Below, piece after piece: positions 1-7,172 of a DNA stretch of 7,263 bases. The notes under the pieces were generated by a model. The model was not told the DNA's origin, made no database searches, and saw only the letters and a list, made by a program, of their open reading frames with translations. The DNA comes from an uncultured Bacteroidota bacterium (lineage in GTDB: Bacteria > Bacteroidota > Bacteroidia > Chitinophagales > Chitinophagaceae): positions 1-7,263 of the forward strand of contig CAIRSV010000224.1 in the NCBI GenBank assembly GCA_903881265.1, written 5' to 3'. The first letter of the stretch is position 1; every line of letters begins with the position of its first letter. Both the position numbers and the translations under genes were made by a program.

Positions 1-260
1 CCGGCATCCGAACTAATCACCACCGATGAGATTCCATTGAGCAGATACGGCAAATCTTCAGCCCCATTTTGCTTTCGGATTTGTTGAGTAGCAATAGTCA
101 ACTTATTTTTTTCACTTAACAGAGTTGCTTTGCCTGTTTTAATCACGGCCTCCGGCAACTCGATATTGCGAAGCGTGTCGTTGCCTTCTTTTTTTACCTG
201 TGAAAAGAGCTTGGTCGCCGGCAAGCATACAAGCAAGATTAGATAGATTTTTTTCATCAT
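1..260 (-). CDS. TonB-dependent outer-membrane receptor, N-terminal part (predicted thiamin or thiamin-precursor uptake)
   Basis: The reading frame opens at the ATG at 260-258 and stays open for 86 codons to the left edge, so only the N-terminus is present. An in-frame ATG at 257-255 is an equally possible start. Residues 1-21 (MMKKIYLILLVCLPATKLFS, then Q) look like a signal peptide. The next 65 residues resemble the start of a TonB receptor plug domain: an ELPEAVIKTGKATLL stretch, then a QNGAEDLPYLLNGISSVVIS region, which corresponds to the conserved early plug segment (normally followed by a DAG.GYT.. motif; the window ends at SSDAG). The frame lacks the N-terminal carboxypeptidase-regulatory-like domain common in SusC-type receptors, so it is a BtuB- or siderophore-type receptor rather than SusC. 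The TPP riboswitch in its leader on the same strand implies that thiamin, its phosphates or a precursor is the ligand. THI-regulated outer-membrane receptors are known in Bacteroidetes. Family assignment is good; the substrate is inferred from regulation only. Confidence 0.8.
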   Translation of the reverse strand, partial: MMKKIYLILLVCLPATKLFSQVKKEGNDTLRNIELPEAVIKTGKATLLSEKNKLTIATQQIRKQNGAEDLPYLLNGISSVVISSDA

Positions 261-278
261 CCATTTTTTTGTGCACAT

Positions 279-345
279 AAAAACGAAGTCGTTTTCAGGA
301 GCGGGTTTTACAATAAATGGGTAAGAGAAAAGTGCTTCACTTACC
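279..345 (-). promoter_or_regulatory. Possible expression platform of the TPP riboswitch
   Basis: Just after the aptamer the minus-strand RNA can form a helix GGUAAG (345-340) with CUUACC (325-320). It uses the same GGU that closes P1, so the two pairings exclude each other. A smaller hairpin AAGUG/CACUU (342-338 with 334-330, 3-nt loop) overlaps it. Further down, AAAACG/CGUUUU (295-290 with 285-280, loop ACUU) runs into a stretch of five U (283-279), a weak terminator-like shape 19 bases before the receptor start. The inverted repeats are read directly. Their role as a TPP-dependent switch is inference, and the last stem is AU-rich and may be too weak to terminate. Confidence 0.4.
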
Positions 346-425
346 TTTCCTAAACAGCATTACCTGTTCCAGGTTCACGGGTTTCATCTCAGACTGCACT
401 GAATGTGCAGACACCCCGAGGTGTT
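340..425 (-). ncRNA. TPP riboswitch aptamer (THI element)
   Basis: Read on the minus strand, all the conserved THI-box blocks occur in order. CUCGGGGUG is at 420-412. A P3 hairpin CUGCAC/GUGCAG (410-405 with 399-394) has a 5-nt loop. The CUGAGAU core is at 392-386 and ACCCGUGAACCUG at 382-370. The pyrophosphate-side hairpin AACAG-GUAAUG-CUGUU is at 368-353, closed outside by CCU (373-371) with AGG (351-349). P1 can close with ACCU (422-419) and AGGU (346-343). The pyrimidine-sensing CUGAGA and the GUAAUG loop match the family consensus closely. The element sits about 80 bases upstream of the receptor start in the same orientation. It should lower expression of the receptor when cellular TPP is high. 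Confidence 0.95.
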
Positions 426-467
426 TATTCTTGGCCTTTATTTATAGGGCATTGACAGAATAAGTGG

Positions 468-475
468 CAAATTTA
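468..475 (-). promoter_or_regulatory. Candidate -7 promoter element for the receptor gene
   Basis: The minus strand reads TAAATTTG, an exact match to the Bacteroidota -7 consensus TAnnTTTG. It would start transcription near 460, about 35 bases before the riboswitch aptamer, which is the expected arrangement for a riboswitch-controlled leader. I see no convincing TTTG-type -33 element at the usual distance upstream, so support rests on the -7 match and the position. Confidence 0.45.
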
Positions 476-526
476 ATATCGAAATTGGTATTATTCGTTT
501 ATTTTTAATCCCTAATTTATTCTTAT

Positions 527-2809
527 ATGAAAAAAATAGTGCTCCTGTTTTCCACGTTGCTTTGTCTTCATTCGGCATTTGCTCAATCGACATCGTACAA
601 TGTCATCTCCAATTCTCAACATCAAACAATAATCGATGTAAAGGTTGGTGCTATAAAACAAGTGCCTGTTATGACACCAAATGGGAATGAAGTAAAAATT
701 ACGGTTGATAAAGGCACTCAACTCTTGCAACAAGGATCTCCTGATTTACCAAAGCTCGCTTTTTCCATGATCATTCCAAATCAGGCAAACAGCACAATAT
801 CCATCATGGAAAGTCAATATACTGACATTCCAATGGTCGCTATAGCACCTAGCAAAGGAAGTTTTAGTCGTGCTATCAATCCTTCAACCGTTCCTTTTAT
901 CTATGGGGATACGTATCAAAAAGACGCGTTCTTTCCTGCGCAAACTGCCATCCTGAATCAACCTTATATCCTTCGCGATTTTAGAGGCCAAACAGTCATG
1001 ATCAATCCGGTTCAATATAATCCGGTGACAAAAACAATGCGTGTGTATTCGCATTTTAAATTAAACATAGAGTATACAGGCGTATCGAATGACAATGTCC
1101 TGAGTAGCAATGAAAGACCAAATCAAGTGGTTGAAGAATTTGATGGTATTTATCAAAATCAATTTATCAATTATAAAACTACCGGCACAACATACACACC
1201 GTTGAATGAGCAAGGAAGTTTATTAATCATTAGTCCTGCTGCTTATTTGGGTGAAATTGCACAGCTTGTGAAATGGAAAAAAATGAAAGGCATTAAGACC
1301 TATCTGGTTAATACCGATACACTCAGCGGCGGCGTTACTTCGACAACGATTAAGGCCTTGGTAAAATCGTATTATCAAGAGAAACAAATCGCTTACTTAA
1401 TAATCGTTGGTGATGATACAAACATACCACCTATCACTACGACTGGTGTCGTTGCCGGACCATCAGACAATGCCTATGCGTATATCAATGGCAATGATCA
1501 CTACCCTGAATTTTCGGTGGGTCGTTTATCTGGTGAAAGTATCAGCGAAATACGTACGCAGGTAACACGTACACTAAACTACGAACAAACTCCTAACACT
1601 AACGGCAACTGGATGAGAACTCAAATCGGCATCGGTAGCGAATTTGGTACCGGCGACGATAATCAATACGATTTTGATCATATTCATGATATCGTTGACA
1701 GTAATAAAAATCAGTATTATTATTTGACCAGTGTCGAGGGGTATGACGATACTTGCACTTCATCTGCGACCTTACTTGGTACTGATCAACTAGGTTACCC
1801 TACAGCCACTATGCTTAGCACAGCCATCAACAACGGCGCTAGTCTGATTAATTATTGCGGACATGGCGGACCGGATGGCATTGTCACAACGAGCTTTTCT
1901 AGTTCGGATATTCCTTCCTTGCATAATTACAATCAACTGCCTTTCATCTTTGTGGTAGGTTGCAGTCCTGGCGAATTTGTATCGTACAGCTGTTTTGCAG
2001 AAAACATGCAACGTGCGCGTACAACAAGTTTTCAACCTTACGGCACCATTTCAAACTACATGTCATCCATCAGTCAATATTGGGACGAGCCTATGCAGGC
2101 GCAAGATGAATTCAATGCGATCTTACGTGGAGCCAGACCATCGAATTTGAAAGCACGACTTGGTGTGATGTGCGCTGATGCCTGTATGAGTATGAACGAT
2201 CAATACAATATCGCCACTGACCCATTAGCCGGCAGCGATATGACTGATACATGGATATTCTTTGGCGACCCAACTGTTTCTATTTATACAAAAAATGAAG
2301 GCACACTGACCTTGGGTTATGACGTTCATATTACACAAAATAGCACCACGTATGAAATCCATTGTCCGGTTGATGGCGCCACCATCGGCTTGTATTATCA
2401 AGGCGAATATCTTGCATCATCAATCGTTTACGGAGGCATAGCGTATTTCACATTCCCTCCATTAACAGTCCTTGATACCGTATTCATTACGGCTACCAAA
2501 CAAAACTATGTACCTGCATCAGGCTCGGCACTCGTTGTCAATTGGGCTACTGGAATCAGCGATATCAATGCACAGAATAACCTTGTGATCTATCCAAACC
2601 CAACGACTGATTTTCTGCAAATCAATACGAAAGAGAATGCGATATTGACACAAGTGCAAATCATCGATATCAATGGAAAAACTGTAAGCACATTACATGC
2701 ATCAGGCAACCATGCCACACTCAACACCACATCGTTGATACCTGGAACCTATATCCTGCAGGCAATAACTGACAAAGGAATTTCTAGAAGACCCTTTTCT
2801 AAGAAATAA
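527..2809 (+). CDS. Gingipain-like C25 family cysteine peptidase, T9SS-secreted
   Basis: A 760-residue secreted endopeptidase with the domain plan of Porphyromonas RgpB (about 736 aa). Residues 1-20 are a signal peptide ending SAFAQ. Residues about 25-222 form a C25-type propeptide. The catalytic domain (about 223-590) begins YTPLNEQG, close to the RgpB mature start YTPVEEK, and contains IIVGDDTNIPP, NGNDHYPEFSVGR, then NYCGHGG with catalytic His446 and VVGCSPGEF with nucleophile Cys479. CFAENMQRA and QYWDEPMQAQDE follow, the latter placing a Trp (519) where RgpB has its S1-pocket Trp284. An Ig-like stretch covers about 590-672. Residues about 685-760 are a T9SS type A sorting domain (VIYPNPTTDFLQI, GTYILQA, final FSKK), so the protein should be exported across the outer membrane and attached or released there. 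The length and the sorting domain argue against PorU, the T9SS sortase. The start is fixed by the signal peptide. Acidic residues at 382 and 384 lie where RgpB has its S1 Asp, so cleavage after Arg or Lys is plausible but unproven. The gene is monocistronic and convergent with the downstream gene. Confidence 0.93.
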   Translation: MKKIVLLFSTLLCLHSAFAQSTSYNVISNSQHQTIIDVKVGAIKQVPVMTPNGNEVKITVDKGTQLLQQGSPDLPKLAFSMIIPNQANSTISIMESQYTDIPMVAIAPSKGSFSRAINPSTVPFIYGDTYQKDAFFPAQTAILNQPYILRDFRGQTVMINPVQYNPVTKTMRVYSHFKLNIEYTGVSNDNVLSSNERPNQVVEEFDGIYQNQFINYKTTGTTYTPLNEQGSLLIISPAAYLGEIAQLVKWKKMKGIKTYLVNTDTLSGGVTSTTIKALVKSYYQEKQIAYLIIVGDDTNIPPITTTGVVAGPSDNAYAYINGNDHYPEFSVGRLSGESISEIRTQVTRTLNYEQTPNTNGNWMRTQIGIGSEFGTGDDNQYDFDHIHDIVDSNKNQYYYLTSVEGYDDTCTSSATLLGTDQLGYPTATMLSTAINNGASLINYCGHGGPDGIVTTSFSSSDIPSLHNYNQLPFIFVVGCSPGEFVSYSCFAENMQRARTTSFQPYGTISNYMSSISQYWDEPMQAQDEFNAILRGARPSNLKARLGVMCADACMSMNDQYNIATDPLAGSDMTDTWIFFGDPTVSIYTKNEGTLTLGYDVHITQNSTTYEIHCPVDGATIGLYYQGEYLASSIVYGGIAYFTFPPLTVLDTVFITATKQNYVPASGSALVVNWATGISDINAQNNLVIYPNPTTDFLQINTKENAILTQVQIIDINGKTVSTLHASGNHATLNTTSLIPGTYILQAITDKGISRRPFSKK

Positions 2810-2839
2810 GTAATTGATTCATTCAAATCATTGTTGGCA

Positions 2840-3655
2840 TTAAAAACTATACGCCACATTGATTCCTGCGAAACGTGCGCTAAGAGCAACATGGTTAAAC
2901 GTCGTTAAAATACCCTTGGTGTTCCATTGAATGTCGTGTTCTTTCGACAACATCACTTTCATATCCTGCGCAATAAATGTCTGCTGCAAGGAACTAATAC
3001 TACTTGTATTTACATTACTCAGTAGTTTCACATGTTGGTTTCCAATCCAAGGACCTAAAAACCAAAAATCGATGGTAAGCCTTTTACGAGTGACTAACTG
3101 ATAGCCAAATAAAACACCGCCTCCAATCATCGTTTCATTCAAATTGCCCAGGGCTGAACGTTGAACAAAATTTACATCATCATAATAGTGATAGTTGAAC
3201 TGTGTTTTATTATATTTAAAACGAGCAAACGCAGCCAAATAAAGTCCTTTTGGCGCTTGCCTACCCAGATAATACCTAAACTCCGGTGTGATACTAAACG
3301 ACCTCAATCGACTTGATGCCATCATAAATATAGACTCCTGACTAAACCCTGTCGATGCGGTGGTGGTGTCGTAGTAATGCGACAGAAACCAAGTTGATTT
3401 AGGTCGATAAATTAAACCGAGTGATAGCGATGTTTTTCTGACAATTTTATGTTCATATTGAAATCCAGCACTTTTTACGATCAACCCTGTGAGGTTAAAT
3501 TTTACAATGTTCTTTTTATACACTTGCTCCTTTTTCTTTCGTTTGCTGAGCGGTGAGGCCTCATATTTTTTACTCGCGTCGTTCCGATAACTCTGCGCAT
3601 TAAGTATCTGAGTCGAAAAAATAAAAAGGAAAACAAGCAGCAGTGTAGATTTCAT
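2840..3655 (-). CDS. Exported, probable outer-membrane beta-barrel protein of unknown function
   Basis: The 271-residue product begins with a clear signal peptide (MKSTLLLVFLFIFSTQILNA, cleavage near Ala20-Gln21). A short basic, lysine-rich stretch follows at about 29-50 (KKYEASPLSKRKKKEQVYKK). From residue 51 the sequence alternates polar and hydrophobic or aromatic residues in strand-sized blocks (VKFNLTGLIVKSAGFQYEH, TSLSLGLIYRP, SITPEFRYYLG, GLYLAAFARFKYN, MIGGGVLFGYQLV, LTIDFWFLGPW) and ends in ..GINVAYSF. A C-terminal aromatic residue on the last strand is typical of outer-membrane barrels handled by the BAM complex. The opening strand pattern and size recall DUF3575-type Bacteroidota proteins, but I cannot confirm membership. 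The gene lies tail to tail with the C25 protease (30 bases between stops) and head to head with the tricorn homologue, so it is probably a single-gene unit. No enzymatic motif is visible; a structural or porin-like role is only a guess. Confidence 0.8.
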   Translation of the reverse strand: MKSTLLLVFLFIFSTQILNAQSYRNDASKKYEASPLSKRKKKEQVYKKNIVKFNLTGLIVKSAGFQYEHKIVRKTSLSLGLIYRPKSTWFLSHYYDTTTASTGFSQESIFMMASSRLRSFSITPEFRYYLGRQAPKGLYLAAFARFKYNKTQFNYHYYDDVNFVQRSALGNLNETMIGGGVLFGYQLVTRKRLTIDFWFLGPWIGNQHVKLLSNVNTSSISSLQQTFIAQDMKVMLSKEHDIQWNTKGILTTFNHVALSARFAGINVAYSF

Positions 3656-3685
3656 GAATGTGTGTTTTATACTATTTCAGGTGGT

Positions 3686-3713
3686 CAAATATAGAGAATA
3701 GAAGCATGATCAA
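3686..3713 (-). promoter_or_regulatory. Promoter of the beta-barrel protein gene (-33/-7, Bacteroidota type)
   Basis: On the minus strand, TTG at 3713-3711 is followed after 17 bases by TATATTTG at 3693-3686. This fits the TTG-N17-23-TAnnTTTG promoter described for flavobacteria and their relatives. Transcription would start near 3679, giving a leader of about 25 bases before the ATG at 3655. The -7 block matches at every fixed position. Confidence 0.6.
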
Positions 3714-3836
3714 CATCAGGCTGCACATAATACTTTTTTTTGACAAAGGCATAAAACAGCCCTACAGCCAATTCCCAATAACTGCTTTTGATTAAGATAA
3801 TCGACAGTGTTGTAAATAATTTGATACTTTTAGCGG

Positions 3837-6800
3837 ATGAAAAAAATAATACTCTCATTGACGTTATCCCTAGTGTCTATCATAGGGTTTTCACAAGACA
3901 ATATCCAATGGCTTCGTTACCCGACTATAAGCCCGGATGGCAGCAAGATCGCTTTCGGTTACAAAGGTGATATCTATATTGTGTCCTCATCCGGAGGCAT
4001 AGCCACACCGCTAACCATTCATGAATCACAAGACATGATGCCTATATGGAGTCATGATGGCAAGTCAATTGCCTTTGCAAGCGATCGTTTTGGCAACTTT
4101 GATGTGTTTGTCATGTCGGCCAACGGAGGAAGCCCCCTGCGCCTTACCTATTATAGTGGCGCTGATTATCCTCAAGATTTCTCACCTGACAACAAGCAAG
4201 TTTTATTCACAAGTGCCCGTATCATTAGCAACAATAATGTACGTTTTTACAGTCCGCGTTTATTTAGCAACTTGTATACAGTTAATACTAAAGGAGGCCG
4301 GTCTGTGCTGCTAAGTGAGGCTGGTATGACCGTCGCCCGTTACAATGCGGATGGCAGTAAGTTGGTGTTTCAAGACAGAAAAGGCTATGAAGATTTTCTT
4401 CGAAAACATCATACCAGCAGCGTTACACGTGATATCTGGACAATGGATCTGAAGTCAAAAAAGTATATAAAAATAAGCCGCTTCAACGGCGAAGATTTAG
4501 AACCTATTTTCGTTCCCGGCAGCGATGACGTTTATTACACCAGCGAAAAAAGCGGCACCTTAAATATCTATAAATATGCAAATGGAGAATCGAATGCTAT
4601 CACAAATTTCAGCACACACCCCGTTCGACATTTGAGTGTTAGTCAGTCCAATACGCTTTGTTTTACATACAATGGCGATATCTATACGAAGTCTGCAAAC
4701 GGCTCACCGTCCAAGCTATCCATACAGGTGCAGAACGATGGCCGTGAAAATGTCGAAAAGACTATTTCAGTTACAAGCAATATCACACAATTTGCATTGT
4801 CACCTAATGGGAAAGAAATTGCCTTTATCAATCGAGGTGAAGTATTCGTTACAAGTGTTGAAGGCACGCAGACGAAACGCGTTACGAATACGCCACAACA
4901 AGAACGCAGTGTATCATGGAACCCTGATGGACGCTCTATCATCTATGCCACTGAACGCGGTAAAAGCTGGGATATTTATAAAGCAACTATTGCCCGTAAA
5001 GAAGAAGCTTATTTCTATACATCAACGATCATTAACGAAGAACCGTTGATTGCAACAAGTGAAGAGGAGTTTCAAGGAAAATATTCCCCTAATGGAAAAG
5101 CCATCGCCTATGTATCTGAGCGAAACGCATTGAAAGTCTACACTATCGAATCTAAAGAAACCAAAACCTTATTACCACTTGGAAGAAACTTCAGCTATTC
5201 TGATGGTGACTGGGATTTTATGTGGAGTCTGGATGGCAAGAATATCCTCTGCGACGATGCTGAAGGTAATTGGTTTACAAGCAATGTAGCCTTAATTGGC
5301 AGCGATGGGAAGAACCCAATCCTTCATCCGATGCCAAGCGGTTACGGACAAGGCAATGTCAAATGGGCGATGAAAGGAAAAGCCATGGCCTGGGTGAATG
5401 CCAAGAATGGTCGCAAGAGTATGGCCCATCAAGGTAGTCGCGAACTCGATATTTATCTTGGATTCTTTGATCAAGCTGCTTTTGACAGGTTCTGTCTGAG
5501 TAAGGAAGAATTTACCTTAGTAGAAGAGAAGGAGAAAAAAGAGAAAGAAGAAAAAGAGAAGAAAGAAAAAGAAGACAAGGAAAATGGTGTAAAAACAACA
5601 CACAATAAAAAAGTAACTAGCACTGATAGTCTGACGAGTGATTCTACTGCTACTAACGTGTTATCTATTGACAATTTTCGTGAGCGTGTCAAACGGATTA
5701 CTATCAACAGCAGCAGTATCGGCGATTATGCCATCAATAACGACGGCAGCAAAGTCTTTTACTTATCATCTTTCGAAAAAGGATTTGACCTTTGGGTCAC
5801 CGAACCCCGTACACGTGAAACCAAGATACTCGCCAAACTTGGAGCAGGCGGTGGTGGCATCGAAATGAGCAACGATGGAAAAACACTATTCGTACTAAAG
5901 GATGGCGCCCTCACAAAGATCGACGAAAACGGCAAAACCGATGGTATCGGGGTAAGCGGTGAAATGGTGTTGAATTCGGTGCAGGAACGTCAATATATTT
6001 TAGATCATGCCTATCGACAAGTAAAAAAGAAATTTTATGACCCTCAATTACATGGCGTGGATTGGAAGATGATGTATGAGAACTATTCAAAATTCTTACC
6101 AAATATTTCGAACAATTACGACTTCCAAGAATTACTCAGCGAATTTTTAGGTGAGTTAAATGCCTCACATACAGGAGGCCGATACAGTGCACCGTCGAAC
6201 AATGGTGATGAAACTGCAGCCCTTGGTCTTATCTATGATCAGACATTTACAGGCAAGGGGCTTAAGGTCACTGAAGTGATCGAAGAAGGCCCTTTCAGTA
6301 AAGCATCAAGTAAATTAAAAGCGGGTGTTATCATTGAAAAAATCGACGGCGTAGTGGTCACAGATAGTATCGACTGGACAAAATTATTAAATCGTAAAGC
6401 ACGAAAGAATGTGCTTATCACATTCCGCGACCCTTCAACGCCAAATGAAATAGAAGAAGTAATCAAACCGATTACTATCGGCGAAGAAAACGGATTGATG
6501 TATCACAGATGGATCAGTAAAATGAAAGCTATGGTTAATAAACTAAGTAACGGACAAGTAGGTTATGTGCATGTTGCCGGCATGAACGACGGCAGTTACC
6601 GTGATGTATTCGACGAAGTAATGGGTGAAAGCTTTAGCAAGAAGGCCCTCATCGTAGATACACGATTCAACGGCGGCGGTTGGTTACATGACGACTTGAA
6701 GACATTCTTAAGCGGCGAACGTTATCTTGATTTCGCGCCTCAAGGCAATAAATTAAACGACGGAGAACCTATGGGTCGCTGGACCAAACCAAGCTGCGTG

Positions 6801-7112
6801 CTCATGAGCGAAGGCAATTATAGCGATGCCTATATTTTCCCTTATGTATACAAGCAAGCCGGTGTAGGCAAATGTATTGGGATGCCGGTACCGGGCACAG
6901 GTACTGCTGTGTGGTGGGAAACTCAAATAGACCCTACAATGGTATTTGGCATTCCGATGGTAGCCACAATAGGTAAAGAAAACCGCCCTACAGAGAACCT
7001 TCAAGTTGAACCTGATATTAGTGTGCCGTTGACGTATGACGATTTCCTGAATGGTACCGACTCACAACTCGAAGCAGCAGTCAACGAAATGCTGAAGTCT
7101 ATCGTCAAATAA
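3837..7112 (+). CDS. Exported tricorn protease homologue (S41 family serine peptidase)
   Basis: A 1091-residue peptidase with the domain order of tricorn, the large peptide-degrading protease of Thermoplasma. Residues 1-20 are a signal peptide (ends IIGFSQ), so the protein leaves the cytoplasm; with no T9SS tail it is probably periplasmic. Residues about 22-300 form a first beta-propeller with WD40/TolB-like repeats (ISPDGSKIAF, WSHDGKSIAFASD, FSPDNKQVLF). A second covers about 310-700 (LSPNGKEIAF, WNPDGRSIIYATE, YSPNGKAIAYVSE, NNDGSKVFYLSS), interrupted by a Lys/Glu-rich insert at 563-583. The tricorn C1 helical region is about 715-780, a PDZ domain about 790-870 (GLKVTEVIEEGPFSKA..LKAGVIIEKIDG) and the S41 core about 905-1080. 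The tricorn tetrad is complete: Ser777-His778 in NASHTGG, nucleophile Ser996 in NYSDAYIF and Glu1053 in TENLQVEPD; the oxyanion loop is RFNGGGW (943-949). Expected activity is trimming of oligopeptides. The start is fixed by the signal peptide. The gene is flanked by a divergent gene and a strong terminator, so it is monocistronic. Confidence 0.94.
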   Translation: MKKIILSLTLSLVSIIGFSQDNIQWLRYPTISPDGSKIAFGYKGDIYIVSSSGGIATPLTIHESQDMMPIWSHDGKSIAFASDRFGNFDVFVMSANGGSPLRLTYYSGADYPQDFSPDNKQVLFTSARIISNNNVRFYSPRLFSNLYTVNTKGGRSVLLSEAGMTVARYNADGSKLVFQDRKGYEDFLRKHHTSSVTRDIWTMDLKSKKYIKISRFNGEDLEPIFVPGSDDVYYTSEKSGTLNIYKYANGESNAITNFSTHPVRHLSVSQSNTLCFTYNGDIYTKSANGSPSKLSIQVQNDGRENVEKTISVTSNITQFALSPNGKEIAFINRGEVFVTSVEGTQTKRVTNTPQQERSVSWNPDGRSIIYATERGKSWDIYKATIARKEEAYFYTSTIINEEPLIATSEEEFQGKYSPNGKAIAYVSERNALKVYTIESKETKTLLPLGRNFSYSDGDWDFMWSLDGKNILCDDAEGNWFTSNVALIGSDGKNPILHPMPSGYGQGNVKWAMKGKAMAWVNAKNGRKSMAHQGSRELDIYLGFFDQAAFDRFCLSKEEFTLVEEKEKKEKEEKEKKEKEDKENGVKTTHNKKVTSTDSLTSDSTATNVLSIDNFRERVKRITINSSSIGDYAINNDGSKVFYLSSFEKGFDLWVTEPRTRETKILAKLGAGGGGIEMSNDGKTLFVLKDGALTKIDENGKTDGIGVSGEMVLNSVQERQYILDHAYRQVKKKFYDPQLHGVDWKMMYENYSKFLPNISNNYDFQELLSEFLGELNASHTGGRYSAPSNNGDETAALGLIYDQTFTGKGLKVTEVIEEGPFSKASSKLKAGVIIEKIDGVVVTDSIDWTKLLNRKARKNVLITFRDPSTPNEIEEVIKPITIGEENGLMYHRWISKMKAMVNKLSNGQVGYVHVAGMNDGSYRDVFDEVMGESFSKKALIVDTRFNGGGWLHDDLKTFLSGERYLDFAPQGNKLNDGEPMGRWTKPSCVLMSEGNYSDAYIFPYVYKQAGVGKCIGMPVPGTGTAVWWETQIDPTMVFGIPMVATIGKENRPTENLQVEPDISVPLTYDDFLNGTDSQLEAAVNEMLKSIVK
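5522..5575 (+). repeat. Uninterrupted 54-base purine tract encoding a charged linker
   Basis: Inside the tricorn gene the coding strand runs from 5522 to 5575 with only A and G, then one C and another short purine run to 5584. It encodes alternating Glu and Lys residues (about 563-583, units like EKEKKEK), a low-complexity, highly charged and probably helical or disordered insert within the second propeller. The codons are imperfect repeats of GAA/GAG and AAA/AAG, so length variation by slippage is possible. The reading frame is intact on both sides. Confidence 0.85.
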
Positions 7113-7131
7113 TGTACATATTTAAATTGAA

Positions 7132-7172
7132 GAAAGCGCTGCTAGTAAAGAACATTAGCAGCGCTTTCGTTT
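7132..7172 (+). terminator. Hairpin terminator of the tricorn homologue
   Basis: A perfect 13-bp inverted repeat, GAAAGCGCTGCTA (7132-7144) with TAGCAGCGCTTTC (7156-7168), begins 20 bases after the stop codon. A G-U and a U-A pair can extend it inward, leaving a 7-base loop. The following GUUU is a short U tract. The stem is strong, and its other-strand flank (TTCTTCAATTT) is also T-rich, so it may work in both directions. Confidence 0.8.

Noticed and set aside
452..481. Plus-strand TTG (452) with TAATATCG 19 bases later as a promoter for the C25 protease
   Set aside because: Spacing fits the Bacteroidota consensus, but the -7 block misses two of the six fixed positions. The region also overlaps the better minus-strand candidate.
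527..2809. C25 protease as PorU, the T9SS sortase
   Set aside because: PorU is much longer (over 1100 residues) and is not itself a typical CTD cargo; this protein is 760 residues with a clear C-terminal sorting domain and RgpB-like layout.
2815..2830. Small inverted repeat TGATT/AATCA between the convergent stop codons as a bidirectional terminator
   Set aside because: Only 5 AT-rich base pairs with no U tract on either side, so too weak to call.
3787..3823. Plus-strand TTTG (3787) and TAATTTG (3817) as a promoter for the tricorn homologue
   Set aside because: The -7 block is one base short of TAnnTTTG and the spacing is too long; the leader would be only a few bases.
3788..3970. 60-codon plus-strand frame overlapping the start of the tricorn gene
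   Set aside because: It runs out of frame through a signal peptide and propeller that are clearly coding in the other frame, and has no family-like features.
5471..5707. 78-codon minus-strand frame rich in Ser and Phe
   Set aside because: It is the antisense shadow of the Lys/Glu purine tract; its SFSFFS composition is a by-product of that tract.
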